A DNA stretch of 64,000 nucleotides from Strigops habroptila (GCF_004027225.2 NC_044277.2:98639552-98703551), one strand, 5' to 3'. Shown: positions 23,701-38,384, numbered from the stretch's first letter. The notes: a model not told the origin generated them from the sequence alone. Numbers and translations are program-made.

Positions 23701-26700
23701 CTGGCCAAACAGACCGCTTTTGTGGTCTCAGACCTCCAGACTCCCTGTTCCCAATGGGAGCCTCATTTTCTTCATACCTGGACCAGTTCATGGTCCTATG
23801 AACAACAGTTTCAGATTGGACCCTGAAGGCCTCTCTTCATTTGAGAATGGCACCAGTGGCAGAGCAGCATCTTTAGCGTAGCTGTAGCATTTAGGATAAT
23901 TTATTAGCGGAGACATTAGATTTAGTTATACATGCAATCTCTCTGTAAACGGTGAAAATGTTCTGAGAGCATGTCTAAGTTTTTCCTTCAGTTTATGTGG
24001 GCTTGGGTTGGGGATGGTCCAGTGACTTTGTATCCTGCATAGACTCCATCCCTCTCTCTTGAGACTGTTTCTTCTGACAATGACAAGGAATTTTTCCAGA
24101 AAATGGCTTTTATAATTTTCTATAATATTTTGAATCCACCTGACCTGAAATACATGTATCTTCCTCAAAAATGCTATTCTTAAAGCTAACATCTCTCAAA
24201 CATGTGTGTTGCTTGTGCATGTCCTCCTGAACTATTATTTTCTTGTTCTTTTTATTGCCAGCTATTAAGCTAAACTTACACATCCACATGGGAAATCAAC
24301 CTCAGGAGTCCACTATAACCACTCAGTAGTTTTAGCTGCCTTCATTTAAACTACAATCACACATGAGTATTTTTAGATTATTGCACACAGCACCACATCC
24401 ATCACATTCACCTGGAGGCTACATATATGAGAGTTACTATCCCTTGAGCCCATCAATATACAGCTAAGTGTAGTATAAACTGAACCCTGTTTAACACCGT
24501 GTGTATCAAATATATCGTTTGTCTATATGGCAATTTGAAAGTGGAAGGTCTTGGAGAACATCTGAAAGCCTTTAATTAACTCTCCTTTTCTTTGAACTGG
24601 CCTTCAATCTATCTTGCAGTGATCTTGCCCTATTCCATCAGGACCTGCCTTTACTCCACTGAAGCTATTCATAACTAGTAAAAAAATTAGGTTTTAGGGT
24701 TTCTTTTCTTCTCTTCTCTACTTTCAAGTCTGTGTTGCAGCTTTTCTAAGGAGTCCAAGCTAGAACTGACATGAGACCAGAAGCATCTTTATTTTGATTC
24801 CTATCTTGATAGAGAGAAAGGGCACTTTCTTCTGGTCTGATAGAGCTTCTGAAGAGTTTCTTCTATGTGACCTTCTAGGACAGTTTGATCTCCTGAATAG
24901 GAAGCTCCAAACTCCAATACAGATACTAAGAGATTAGTAAAGATCTGACAGATACAGAATTGATTCAATAAGGGAATAACTGACTAAGCCACATGCTACA
25001 TCCCAAACACCTGACAGGCCTTACCATGCCAGGGTCCAACTTCACAGCAGGTCCAAGTCTTTTATGAGCTGACCTGATATACATTATCCTGATCAGGTCA
25101 CCCTAATTTGTTTTTTCATGAGAAATATGTAACATCTGGGGCCAGAGTACCCTGTGATAACCCATGAGGAAGATGGGCCTAAACTCTGCCAAAACAAGGT
25201 GGGCTTCTCCTAGAAAACAGTGGGGATTGAAAAGGTCCAGTTTTCAGTCTGCTATTTATTTTTTATATTTGATTTTATCTAGTCTAATTCTCTCCTTAGG
25301 GTACCTGCATACAGACAAATAAGTTTGTAACAAAGGAGAAAACCCAAGTAAATCAAATGAGGGCTGAGAAAAGCCTTGGGGTAGGAATGAGATAATTATT
25401 ACAACGTGGAACTCAATAATGAAGCATATGGGGATGACTGGAAAAATGTAGTCTCTTCCAGCTGGTTTATCAGTCCTTAGTACCAATAAAATGACTCAAA
25501 TAAGCGTAGAGATTTCCCTGTGCTGTCCCAAAGCAAAGTTTCATTTTCCTGTTACACTGCAGAGCAGACTATTCCTTAAGATGATTACAAAATAGTCATA
25601 AAACATTATGGTGCAAATTTTCAGCCCTGACCCAAAAGAGGACTGAATCCAAGAAATTATGAGGCTTACACTGGCCTTTATAAAAGGAAGTTTCTGATCT
25701 ACAGGCACTGGTTATGCAGATGTTCCTCCATCCCTAACTTGTCCTAATTCTGTTTCCAGAGTATCCCTTGGGCATGTCAAAGGTCTGATGGGCAAAGTAG
25801 TAGTATGAACTGTGCTATCGCCTCATCCCTCCTTCCCTGAGTAAGCTGCCTGCTTCTTGAAATGCATACTTTATCCCAGCTGGGGCCCTTGAAGAAATGA
25901 TGAGGCAGGTGGAAAGCTAAAGAATAGGCCAGTGCTATATGCATTTCCTGTAATGGGTATTATTTTATGCAAGCTGAATGCATTGTCTGAGCAGTCCTGT
26001 GTAAAGGGGGAAAAAATAAAAAAAAAAAGGACAGAGCTGTGCTCTGTTATTTTTCAGTCTTCTTGGTGTCAGAGCATTGGTGTGATGCTGGAAAAGAGCC
26101 TTTTCTCAGTCTTCTAGGTGTCTAGGATCTGCTAATGTCTGAGCATGTGAATGCATTTTAAAGATCAGAGGCATTGAGGGGTGCCTAGGTAGAGTATGCT
26201 GGGTGTGTATCTTCACAAACTTGTACAAACTACAATGGAACTTGGGCCAGGGGCTCCTGGGGAAGAGTCCACAACTCCAGTTGAAGTGCAGGAGCTCCCT
26301 TTGCAATACACTTTACAGGAAGCCTCCTGGCATGCTGAATGGGACAGTGTCCAGGGCAGCCCATGGAGCTATTTCCAAATTTACCCAGTGCCAGGGTAGC
26401 TTGCTAATCCTTGGACAGTTAACTTTCAACCGAGGGGACTGAGAATTCTTCCAAAAGGCCTACGAAAGAGGAAAGCTTTTTGTCAATGCAATTAGAGTCA
26501 ATATCCAGAGGCTTTTACTGCCTCTTCCCTCTGAAGTGGAAAGTGTACATGAATCTGCACATTTGAAAACACTTGAACACCATTAAACAAGAGCATCTTC
26601 TTGTTTCTTTACTTCTCCTTATTGTGTGGCTTTTTTGTTTATTGTTTTTGTTTGTTTGGGGTTTTTTTTTTGAGCACACTGAAATTCTCTGACGTCCCGC

Positions 26701-29504
26701 CTCTTTGACCTTCTCTCTGTTTACTCTGGTGGGCTGGCTTAGCATAAATTGAATTATTCAGGATAACTACATTCTGTAATTATTTGAAGTAAAACGGCCT
26801 TGCAGAGCTTTGGAGCAGCCTGTAATTCATCTGCTTTTTGAGATACAGAAACTGTTCATCTAATCTCATTTTTGGATACTTGATAGTTAACCTGCCGTGC
26901 AGCTTATGTTTCCAGATGAGATTTGCTCCCTCTTGTGTGCTATAAAGAAGTAGACAAGTTTTCAAGAAAGTCTGGTATAAGTAAAGCAGACCATAAAATT
27001 ACAGCTGGTTTATAACAATTTTCATAATTTTGCCATTTATCTTTGTTTTGTTTTGGCATGAGGACAATTCCTGTAAAGTGTGTGTCTGTTAAACATAATG
27101 CAAGGGAACATCATCCCTGTGGGGTGGATGCTGTGTCTGCATGTTGCCCTGGGTTCAGCGAAGCATGCTTTGTGAAATGTGCACTGTAAGAGTAAGTTCT
27201 GCCTCACTTGTCACCTTGAGAGCTGCTATGGGCTGAACAGCTTGGAAAAATATGAAGAATGTCTACAGCAGAGTGGGTATGACTTTGTAAAGGAGTTTTA
27301 GGTTCCTGTTTTCTTTGGCAGGGATGTTATATCGTGGTCAGATAGGGTGGGTTGCTACACCCATTTGAAAATCTGAATTAACTAACTTTAAAATGAGACA
27401 AGGAGGAAGTTGGGTCAACAGTTGGACTATTGGTGGGGACATGAACTCAGCACTGTTGTCATTGCATCTGATGTGTTGGTAATGGAACTGCTAAAATCTA
27501 TGGACCAAATACTGCGGAGATCAGACCTGGTTGGTGTGAGGCCAGGTGAGAAGAAGGGCAGCCAGGGATGATTGGAAAAAATCTTTTCTTGTGCTAGTCT
27601 GTCAGAGCCCTTAACACAGCTATGTCTGGACAGATGCATTTTTGAGCAGTTTAGCTAAACCCAGCAATCTGCACAAACCAAGCTCTGCTGCAAGAACACG
27701 CTGCTCATTGTCACTGCAGCACTGGGGCTCAGACCACCAACCAGTGCAGCAGCTGCCTCTAATGTGGCTCAAGTCTTAGGAATAGCAATGAAGAGGTTGA
27801 AAACAGCAGGCCTGCCAAATTTTGGCAGCTATAATTCTGGGGGTCTGTCCTTGAAGGCAGGATTCTCACTTCTGAAACTGCTGGCAATAAGTTGTAACTG
27901 CTGCCAGTGTGTAGTCCTGGCTTGTGAAGCTGCTCTTCCCTCTTGGTTCATACCAGCCTCACTGGAGGAAGCTGGGGGCGTGGGAGCACATCATTATCCT
28001 CAGGGGAAAGCTCTGAAACTGAGCTGTGGGTGAGGAACATCACCTTAAAAGTTAATATTTTTGCTGAACTAGAGGAAATGAAGGGAATGCAGAAGAAGAA
28101 AAATGCAGCCCAAATTTTGGGCAAGTACATCCAGGGACAGGATCATCTGGGTCACATCTAGCTAGTCCTTCTTTCCCTGAACCTCTCGTGTGGGGCACTT
28201 GAGAGTATGCACACGTAGTACTGGGCTAGAAAATGCTGTGCTGTTGACTTTAGCCCTTTGCACTGTGTTAAGTCATCTTAAAGCTGCCCTTAAGTGCTGA
28301 CTGTTCTCAGCAAGCAGCTATTGGTATTTTAAAAGCACCTTCTTTCTAGTGCTGGGCCTCTGGAAAGCAACAGGCATCCCCTGAAGAAGCCTCTAACTCC
28401 TTGGAGCCACCTTAAATTCCCTGTCGTCTGTCCTGTCTGTCCTACCTGTCCTCACTGAGTAACATGCATGGAAAAAACCCATTCCTGGACACCCCAAACC
28501 CCTAGTCTGTAAAGAAACTTGCTCCTTACCTCAATTAACTGTGCCATGGCAGCTCTTGAGCAGGACAAGAAGAGGGAGGAACACCTCACCCAGGAGAAAG
28601 GATGCTGCAAGGGTGGTTCCCACGCCATCTTCTCTTTCTAGTATATCTCTGACTTCTGCGCTGTAGCCCAAAGCAGGGGAGGCTATGAATAACCCAGCCG
28701 GCTCTCAGCAGCATTCAGCATTTACCAGAAGTGGTCGCGTGCTGTCCTGGCCATTCTTTATTGCCTTCCTTTCTAACCCAGCAGCCACAGAGCTGATGCC
28801 GAGGAGTCATTAATTAATTAGACTGGTGTCGCTTACAGAGTGCTCTGCTGCTCCTCAAGCTGGGCTTTGTGAAGGGGGGACACAGGGAGCAAAGTCGTGT
28901 GTTCAGAGCTCTCACTGCTCCCCCAGAGGAAGGCAGTCACTCATTAAGGACCTGGCTTTGTGCTTTTAATCTTCCTCCCCCCCACCTTTTTTTCTACAGC
29001 TGCCTGACTGATTCCAGCTCTCTTGCTCTTGTTTTTCTCCTGGCCTGTTGAGAGAATTCTCTTTCCCTAATGAAAAAGGGCTGTAAGCCAAGCTGATGCA
29101 TCATCAGCATCATAGCTACCCTATGCCAGCGGTGTCCAGCATTACTAGAGATGAGTACTTGACATCTTGGGATTTTAAAAGTATCCTTCATCCCTGAAGG
29201 ATCATGTATATGTGTCGCTACATTCTGCAACTTCACCTGGGCTTGATAGCTGAAGGAAGCTGAAAGCAACTGGGAAGAGAGTATGCATAGCAGGTTGTAG
29301 AAGCTAAAACTGCAGGGCCAGAGCCTCTGGCTCGGTGCTGCTCAGCAGGCTCAAGAAAATTTTCTAAATCAGATGGGTAGGGAAAGCATAGCTTGAGGGG
29401 TTTGAGGGAGTGTGGGACTCTAATCTGGACTGCCCTTCCACCACGAGGTAAACAAAACTTTTGGCCACAGAATGAAAAAGAGGGTCAGGAGGAGAGTGAT
29501 TAGG
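20736..29504. other. Non-coding stretch, TMIE-ALS2CL interval
   Basis: No exon recognised on either strand. It contains a G10 run (20983-20992), an A18 run (22927-22944), an AT-rich stretch (23120-23160) and an AT-repeat-like stretch (23500-23555). Blocks rich in TAATTA motifs at 23165-23220 and 28800-28875 look like candidate conserved non-coding elements. No LTR or DNA transposon was recognised. Confidence 0.4.
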
Positions 29505-30025
29505 TAAAACAGATTTATTACATTCTCCCTGGAATACCATGTTCAGTTTCCGTCCTTCCTATACAAGACAGATGTGGACAGACTGAAGTGGGTCCACAGA
29601 AGGGCCACAAAGATGATTCAAGGACTGAGAAGCCACATGAGGAAAGGCTGAGAGTTCAGCCTGGAGAAAACAAGGCTCAGGGAAGACTTCATCACCATGT
29701 TGCAGTATTTAAAGGGTGGCTACGAAGAAGAGAGAGACTCCCTTTTTACAAGGAATCACATGGAGCAGATGAGGGTTGATGGGCACAAATTACTCCTGGG
29801 GAGATTACAACTGGACACAAGAGGAAAATTTTTCACAATGAGAACAATCAGTCAGCCATTGGAATAATCTCCCTAGGGAAGTGGTGACTCCCCAGCGCTG
29901 GACACTTAAGATTTGGCTGGACAGGGTGCTGGGCCATCTAGTCTAGGTCTGCTTTACCTAAAAACGTTGGACCAGGTGAACCTTGAGGTCCCTTCCAACC
30001 TGGTTTGCTATGATTTTATGATTCT
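29505..30025 (+). mobile_element. CR1 LINE 3' fragment, plus orientation
   Basis: Contains the CR1 ORF2 C-terminal and 3' UTR blocks in sense: CACAGAAGGGCCACAAAGATG, GTATTTAAAGGGTGGCTAC, CTGGACACAAGAGGAAAATTTTTCAC, GGTGAACCTTGAGGTCCCTTCCAACC, and tail TATGATTTTATGATTCTT. It shares its layout closely with the copy at 40605-40935, pointing to the same CR1 subfamily. Confidence 0.93.
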
Positions 30026-33000
30026 TCCATACTCATAATTTCTTGTAGTGTTCTTTACCGGGAGAAGCCTGGGATTTTAGGTAAGAAAACAAGCAATGAT
30101 ATCCAGGAGGTTCTAGTCACTTCTGCTACTGTGTTGTAGCACTTTTAGAAAACTAGTCAAAATTTCGGGAAAAATAGCTCCATCACAAATTAATTATTCT
30201 ACAAACTCAAATAGGCCAGGCCAGCTTTAAGGTTTACATTACAGATTAGGTTGTGAAGGTTAAAGGAGGGTGGAATGATGCGCATTGCTCCTTTTGCAGT
30301 TGAAAAAGTTTGGTTCTCTGTTGCTTTTGTGCTTGCTGCAGACTTACATGGTGACTGTTAGCTGCTGTGTTCCCACTCATGAGATGATTGGAAACTCTGT
30401 GCTCAGAAAATCGGTATAAGCTTTAGGTGCAGCGGAAAGGGAATGCAGGATGCTGTGTTATGAACTCTCATCAGGAGACAACAGACGGTGGCAGCATCGA
30501 GGCAGGGAATTATGCATCTGCTTCAGAAATTGCGCAGCTTAGTCCTCCTTTTCCACATGATAATCCAGTTTGGGACTCTGAGATCCTAAGCAGTGGTTCA
30601 CCAAGCTGGTTTTAATGTTTTTCAGTTTGATTTCTTAAGGAAATGGGGCATGATACTTTGCTTGCCAGTCTCCTCCCACTGTCCTACCTTCCGTCCTCTG
30701 GACTTCTAAAACTCTGCAGTTGTTTTAATTCAGCTGAAATTGGCCAAGGGATAAATGCCTGGGAGATACTGAGTTTGTGTGTTTCACTTATTAAAAAGTA
30801 TGCTGTTGAGTAAAAGATTAAATCAGTTGTAGTCCCCATAGAAGGAATAAGTATAGCATGTGGACAATCCTTGCTGGACACCCAGAGGATCCACACTGGG
30901 CAGAGATGCTATGACCAGCCAAGCCATGAAGAGCTTTGGTATCTGCCTGCATCTTGCTAGACATCAGCGAATGGAACTATGGGGCATAAATCCACAGCAA
31001 AGTGGGCTGCCAGTCCTGCTGCTTGTGGGACTGCTGCTTCTTAGAAAACATTGTCTAAGCACAGTACTAGTCTGCTTAAGAGAAGCTTGTGGAAATACAC
31101 CTGCCGTGCCTTGGGTCAAATGCAGTTGAAGCTCCCTAAGCCTCTGGGTTGCTATTTCCAGAGCGCAGTTTATTATTAGTGCCTTGCCCACGAGCTGGTA
31201 GTTCAACACTTCTCTCATCCTTTTATCTGTGGGCTCTCAAGAGGTGTAGATTTTTGGAAGTTTGGTTTTTCAATGCACTGAGCAAGTGAGACTGTGATTT
31301 TCCTGCAGCTGATGGGGAGCTCTCTCCTCTCTGCATGCTCATGAACTAGGCCTGCCATGGCATCAAACCACTGCTGGAATACATTTGTGCCAAGAGCTGT
31401 GCAGTAATAGCACAAACAAACCTGATTGATTGTTTTTCATCCAACCTCCAGATTTCTTATTCTATATATGGGTCACTGGTGCAGAGTGCGTCCTTTAGTT
31501 TTCAGGGGGGGAAGAAGGTAGTAGATTTCTCCAGACTCCAGACCTTTCAGCACTTCATAATTTTATTTCAGCTTCTTTCCTTTGGACGATTTGAAAATTC
31601 CTGGAGTAGGTCAGAGCAGAATCTCCTGCTGGGATTTTAAATTATAAGATTTCATGTTGGCCTTCTATTTATTTGAGCTTTCAGAGGGGGTTTTGTTGTT
31701 GTTTGGTTTTGTTTTTTTTTCTTTGTTTGCTTTGTGGGATTTTTCCTTTGTTCTTTTTCATGACAAGGAAAACAAACTCTTCATATGCAAGCATCTACTT
31801 CTAATTTGGAGACCTGACCCCTTAAGCTGGATATTTTGTAGTGATCTTTTCTCATATACAGACCTATGAGCAATGACCTGTCACTGGATAAGGTTACTCA
31901 TAGCCCACACTGCACATGCCATTACTTACTGATTAGTGGATGACCACCAATCTCTTAGTGAAACCACAGGCACTGTTAAACTTGTCAGCTTCCTATTTAT
32001 AGCTTGTGACTTTTGCATCCTCTTGGGAAATAAATGAAATGTGGCTCTTGCTAAATGTGCCACCTCACCATTCGCTATGGCACTGATGTTGCTACGTAAA
32101 AAGCATGACAGTGCCGCTGGGGGGAATGCCACAGTCTTGAACTGCAAGAGGAGAGTTTTCTCAGTGTGGCAGCAAGATCCCTGGGGTCAAACCACTGAAA
32201 GGGGGTGTAGCTTTTGCCTGAATCATCTTCTCCCCCACCCTGAGGCTTCTTTGCTATCTGTTTGTATCTAGAATGATGGGCAAATGGATGAAGAACCACA
32301 GGGGACTTGAGGTCTGGTCTCCCTGGAAATGGGCCGAGCATGTAAGAAGAGAGCGGGGAAGTGAGTCACCTTGCTTTATTCTGGCTTTACTGATATTGAT
32401 ATCTTCAGAGAGCAGCTGTGTGTCCCACATGTGCTCGTGCTCACTTACATGTCGTAAACCTGTTTGCAGGCACTGTTGACAGAAATCTGAGACTGGACCA
32501 GTGGGTAACTTCTGTGCATGTCACAACTCTGTTACGCTGCTCATTCTGCTGGGTACACGCTGCTTCCCTTCCTCCATGTGCTTCAGAGCACTTTGAAGCT
32601 ATAATGATGGGCACTGTGCAGGGTTACATCATTTAGAGAGAAATAACACTTTGCCATGCAGAGTGAATATTCCTAAATGAGAGGGAATAAGGAATTTGGG
32701 GAAGATGCAGGGTCTGCTTTCCTCTCAAGTGTGGGATCACCTCTGTCCAACCACCCCCAGAATCCCCAGTGGCCTCCAGCAATCACTTTCAGGCTTTCTC
32801 TGCGTTCCTTGCTCTTCTCCCAGAGCAGCGAGTTCCCAAGCCCATGTGCTTGCCTGCTCTCATGTGTGTTTGGAGATTTTCAGGGAGACCAGGATACCAG
32901 ATCCCCATCGCTCTTCAGCCCAACCACGAGCAAAAAGGGGCCATCCCCAGAGTAGGGGAGGATAGCTGGGAGCCAGGAGAAGGGCAAAACCAGGAGAAGG

Positions 33001-36000
33001 GAGGAATGGAGCTTCTTGAATACCTTTGGCAGCAGTTTAATCCCTAGAGCATGGTGAAATGTTTTTCCCTTCATTTGCAGATCCCCTTTCTGTATTTGAA
33101 GGTTGCCCTCTGTCTCTGCAGACTGCGGCTAGGAAACCTCCTTTGTAGAAGAGTGGAGGCTGCATTTGTTTTCAGCTGGCTCCATCATAAATTACCTGCC
33201 CTGTGCACCGCAAAAGACCAACCGGCTTTCCTGCAGAGCTGAAGGCAAACTTGGGAACATCCCTAACACTGGCCTACAGGGAGCAGCAGCCACAACACCC
33301 GTCCGTGCCTGCTGTTTCCCTTTAAATTCTCTAAAAGCTATTCAAGTGTTGAGTTGCTCACTGAAATTTAATGTGGAGGCTGGCCAAGCGGTGGCAGCCT
33401 GCCAGGGGTTTCCATGTCTACCAAGAATGTTTTGCAGTGCACCTTGGGAGAAGAACATTACTTCCTTGAATTTTTTTCTTCCCTTCCCTTAAAGTGAGTA
33501 AATAAAGCAGCTGAAAAGTTAGAGCAGGGAGCTTTCATTGCCAGCTCCCCTTTCCATTTCCATGGCTACATATCCTGGCTGACAGCTCAACCCATGGTAA
33601 GGTGGACTTTTTGCTCAGGTGGGGTTCAGCTGCTGGGAGATGCTACTAAACTGTTGTTGAAGTGGTCTCGTGGGAGACTGTGGTCCTACTGCAAAAGATT
33701 CAGCTCTGTTCCATGATGATGATCAGGTGGTTACAGCTTTGGAAATGGAGTCATATTCCGTGTGTGACAGTGTCTCTCACCAAAGTTTATTGCTTGGGTA
33801 TTTTGTAGGGTTAGAAAAGGGTGCATCTATGTTTTAAGATGCAAGACAGTTTGGGGAGGCTGTGAGTTCAGCAAAATCCTACCATCTGTGCCTCTGTAAA
33901 ACAGGGATGTTGCTCATTTCCTTGCTTGCATCGAGGCAAATATTCACAAAATCTTTCCTGGTGCTGATAGTGTGTATGCTGCGGGAGTGGGGCATAATGC
34001 TGCGATTCACAGTAACACTGTGGGACAAGGTGCTTTTGTTTCTCCAGCACCATGTCTCCTGGCGGTTGGACTCTTCATGTAGCCAACGTGCCTCGTGGTT
34101 GGAGGTGGCTTCCAGCCCAGTGGGACAGGGCCTTGCTATCCCCATTTAGCTTCTGAAGGGAGAGGTTGGACACGGCCAGTGTGATGCACATGTGAGGTCA
34201 CTCAAAGGCAAGGAGGGGGCCACCAATCTCATGTGGCTGCAAAAAGAAGGTAAGCTCCTCCTGGTCTGCTCTATCTCCAGGCACACTGTTGTACCCACTC
34301 ATCATTGCTTTTACAGCAAAGGTCTATGCTGCTATCTCCGTTGGGGATTTGGGGACTGGGAGGGATAGGAATCGGGGGAAGACTGGGCCAAAACTTGTTC
34401 TGCTCTTCAGAGTTGCTCATGTGCTGGCTGGCCCTTGTCATTTTCTCCCACACTGCCTGTGTTTGAGGAGAACCTTTCCCAGCCCTTTCAAATCAAATGA
34501 TGTCTTTCTCAGGAAGTATCCATAAAACCCATCTGGGTGATGGGGGGAGACTGGTCTTGGCCACAAGAAATGTCTCATGCACTAAGAAAGGGAATGTAGT
34601 TGATTTCTGCTCTCCATCCTCCAGTGAGTCTCTGGCCTATCTGTAGCTTCCCTTTCTTCTCTTTCATATCTCCACATGCCAGATACCTCTGGCTATCAGA
34701 TTGCTCTGATCCACTGCCAGGGTGCATCTGGCACAGCTTCCCAAGGAGTGGGAAGCAGGCCCCAGCATTGAAGCTGGGGTTGTGCCACCCTGCTTGGAGC
34801 ATTTGGAAGAGCCCTGGTAAAAGTCACTGTCCTCCTGCAGTCAGCCACTGCAGACCTTTGGGCCATTCCCCAGCTGGGCTGCTCTGCAGCCCAAAAGACT
34901 CATGCAGTTAAGTACTTGCTTATCTCACGGGTAACACTTCTCTTCTCCAACGAAGGCAAATTTTCATGTTTTCAGAGCCAGAAGGGTTGTAATCATTCTG
35001 CTACAGTGAAAGAGCAATACAATGCACTTTCTAATTACTATTACACAGCTTTCTGGAAACTTGTCCATCCAGCTAACCACTGAAAGGCTCAAGGTTTCAG
35101 GGAACTTTGCACAGAGCAAAGTTCTGAGCTAAAAGATGACAGCTTGGTACCAACATAGCAAAGTAGGTTTCTTTCTGTCTGGATTTCTGGCTCCATGCAT
35201 GTATAGCAGTTCCAATGGAATCGGGACTGACTGCCAGAGGCAGTTTTCCTCTTACCAAGTCTGTGGAGTAAGAATCAGAATTGCTTTACTGAGCAGTAAT
35301 ATTAGTCATGTAACACCATGTGGTATGGTGTTCCAAGTGAGCTTGTCTTTGGATGGGATGTGGGACTTGATGTGATTGCAGAGGTGTTGGTATCTTCCCA
35401 AAGTGTCTGTAAACCATCTGGGCTTTCCAAAGTTCGGAGAGCAATGTAGCACCCTGACTGCTGGATGGCAGCTATGGCCAGATGGGTGGGCATCCTGACT
35501 AGTTGCTCTGCCCTCGGAGAAGAAGCAAGTACCACAGGTCACATGGAGGGGGACACACCTTGAAATGGTGACTATCCCCACCATGACCATCTAGCTCTCC
35601 TGCCTTGGCAGCCTAATCTTCTGTGCTGTGTGGGACAGGGGGAGGATGGGACCAGTTGGTGCAGCTCATGATGCACGGTTTCAGCACCACCTTGTTGTAG
35701 CTGGCGTTTGTCCAACAGGCGAAGAAACTGGTACAGCTTGACTAACAGGCACAAGGAGACATGTTACTTTTGGGTACTTTTTGGTCCTTGGATCAGGACC
35801 AATGTTTTGTTCCTTCTGCTGGTGGCCAGTGTGCTCCTGTTTGGTTTTGTCCCTTTCCAGCTCTTCCTTACTCTAAAGAGAACGAGGTGCTACATGGTGA
35901 AGGCCATCAGCCAACAGCTACTGTCTGTCCAGGGTCTTGTCAGTGCCTTGGATGACCTTGCACTTCTGTAACTTCAAAGCTGTAGCAAATCCCTGCTGGT

Positions 36001-36217
36001 GATGGATGTTTGGCAATGCTGGTGATAAGAACTGGGTCTGCCATAGACAAGGTACTGCATGGACATGTCGTCGGAGACATACCAGGACCAACTGCTGTCT
36101 AACAGAGGAGAGCATGAGTGGAGTAGACTTGCCAAAGGTCATGTAAGCAGCTGGGGAAATGGTATCTAGGTCATCTGGCTGCTCAGCTAAGGTTGAAATG
36201 CCTAGACTGTGCGCGCT
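30026..36217. other. Non-coding, unassigned
   Basis: Mostly unremarkable intergenic or intronic sequence. A TTTTG-rich stretch lies at 31684-31725. Several 70-108-codon ORFs occur (for example 33166-33492 plus, 35708-35971 plus), but none shows a known domain or convincing paired splice sites. Confidence 0.4.
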
Positions 36218-36870
36218 TCATAGAATCATAAATGGTTTGGGTTGAAAAAAAGACCTTTACGATCATCGAGTCCAACCATTAACCCAGCACTGCCAAATCC
36301 ACCACTAAACCATGTCACTAAATACCACATCTACACATCTTTTAAATCCCTCCAAGGATGGTGGTACCCCCTTCCCTGGACAGCCAGTTCCAGTGCTTGA
36401 CAACCCTTTTAGGGAAGAATTTTTTCCTAATAGCCAATCTAACCCTCCCCTGGTTCAACTTGAGACCATTTCCTCTTGTCCTATCACTTGTTACTTGGAA
36501 GAAGAGACCAACCCCCACCTCACTACAACCTCCTTCCAGGTAGTAGTAGAGAGCGATAAGGTCCCCCCTTGAGCCTTCTCTTCTCCAGACTAAACAATCC
36601 CAGTTCCCTCAGCTGTTCCTCACCGGACTTTTGCTTCAGACCCTTCACCAGCTTCGTTGTTCTTCTCTAGACATGCTCCAGCAACTCAATGTGTTTCTTG
36701 TAGTGAGGGGCCCAGAACTGAACACAGGATTCAAGGTGCAGCCTTGTCAGTGCCGAGTACAGGGAGACAGTCACTCCCCTCATCCTGCTGGCCAAACTAT
36801 TTCTGATACAAGACAAGATGCTGTTGTCCTTTTTGTCAATGCTGTGACATTTAGTTTGCATCTGAACTCT
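36218..36870 (-). mobile_element. CR1 LINE fragment, minus orientation, different subfamily
   Basis: Starts TCATAGAATCATAAATGGTTTGGGTTG, then the block ACGATCATCGAGTCCAACCATTAACCCAGCACTGCC. That 3' UTR type differs from the other copies in the window, so it is another CR1 subfamily. The antisense frame at 36667-36861 has LESCVQFWAPHYKKHIELLEHV, the ORF2 C-terminal block. The right boundary is approximate. Confidence 0.92.
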
Positions 36871-38384
36871 CTGACACTGAGACTGGAGGTTGTAGGAAGA
36901 GTCAGTCTCTTAGCTTTCTATGGGGCTTTCCTTCATAAGGGATAGAGTGTGGTAAGGAAAAATGTTAAGTACATAGCGATATCTACTTCCATACCTTTTC
37001 TCCTATGCTTGCTCTGTGTCTGTCCTGCTCCTGGCCATTCTTATGCTGCAATCTGTCCCTGGTCTTGTCTGACTGTCATCTCTCTCATGGACAGGAATAC
37101 AGACACAGACACATAACTGTTTGCAAAGCCTGTTACCTAATTCATCTGTGCATCCTAACATGAGTCTGGAGAATTTCTAGAACTGTTTTATTTCTATACT
37201 GATTTACTGCTGAATGGTAGCTCAGATGAAGAAAACATGCCTGTACCATTGTTGATCCCAGTTTCTCATTCCTTGTTTTCTAATCACTCCTGCCTTGCAT
37301 GCCTCTCTTACCCTTCAGGGTAAAAGCTTGTGTTGCCTCAGTGAAAAGAATAAGGACAAGTTTGATTATCAAGAAGATTGTGAAACTTCTTTTGCATGAG
37401 ATATGAATAATTGCACACTTAGCTCCTGTTTCCATGCATAGTTTCCCAATGGCATGCACAAATACCATGCTTCTGGGCTTGCAAGGCACTTGAGTTAAAG
37501 AAGTACTTGCTTGGATCAGACATCCACCTCTATGTTAGAGTCTCCTGGGTAAGTGAGTCTGAGTACTTCAGCTTGTTGCTCCTGTCTGGGGTGGGTGCTG
37601 TGTCAGACCCTTAGCTGGCAAAAGCATAACAGATCCAATGAGGTTCCAGCTGCTATGACTGCCCTATCCCTCACCAGAGCCTCAGGAGGTCCTGTGGCAT
37701 GCCTGTTTCAAGGCAGCAGAAATATCAGGTTTGTGCTAGCTGGGATTATAGGCCTGGTGCTATCTTGCACTTGCTTCCTCTATTTTCCCAACTCAGTCCT
37801 CTTTTACTTGACAGTGATGTACATCTGAAACTTTTGGGATGTCTTGAGGGGTAAATGAGGCTGCTGATTTTTTAAAATAGCTTTTGGGAAGGAAAAGAAA
37901 GCTATATGATACTGGGGTTCATGCTGGGAGGAACTATCTTTTGCTGGAGGAAAAAAAAAAAAGGCTTATTTTTCTCGCAGCTTCAACCAGCTTCTCCCTA
38001 GGGGTAAGCAGGAGCTGAGGTTTCTTTGGGCAATGTCTTGGGAATGAGAGGCTGCAGACTGCTGCTGCTCTCGGGCATGCTTCAGTAACACTGTATAGGA
38101 GCTGGCATAGTCATGGGTATTCTTGTAACTTGAGTGAGTCATAAAGCAGTTATTTCCAGAATGGTTGGTTTTTGTTACATGGGGTGGTGTTGCTCTGGTG
38201 ATAGAAAGATGTGCTGACCAACAGAGCTGACTTGGCATCACTGGCCCCAGAACTCAAGAGTTTGTGCGGTACCTAGTTTCAGTAGAAGAACCTGGACTAT
38301 AAATAGGCTTTGGTTAGAAAAGCCAAAACAAATACTCCTTGATGGAAAAGGCAACTTGATTTGGGGAAGCTGTATTTGAAGGAA
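36871..38384. other. Non-coding, unassigned
   Basis: No exon or repeat family recognised, apart from an A-run near 37951-37962. Confidence 0.4.

Noticed and set aside
35708..35971. 87-codon plus ORF with hydrophobic stretches (FLLLVASVLLFGFVPF)
   Set aside because: Looks like a membrane segment, but there is no receptor motif and no continuation on either side; probably chance.
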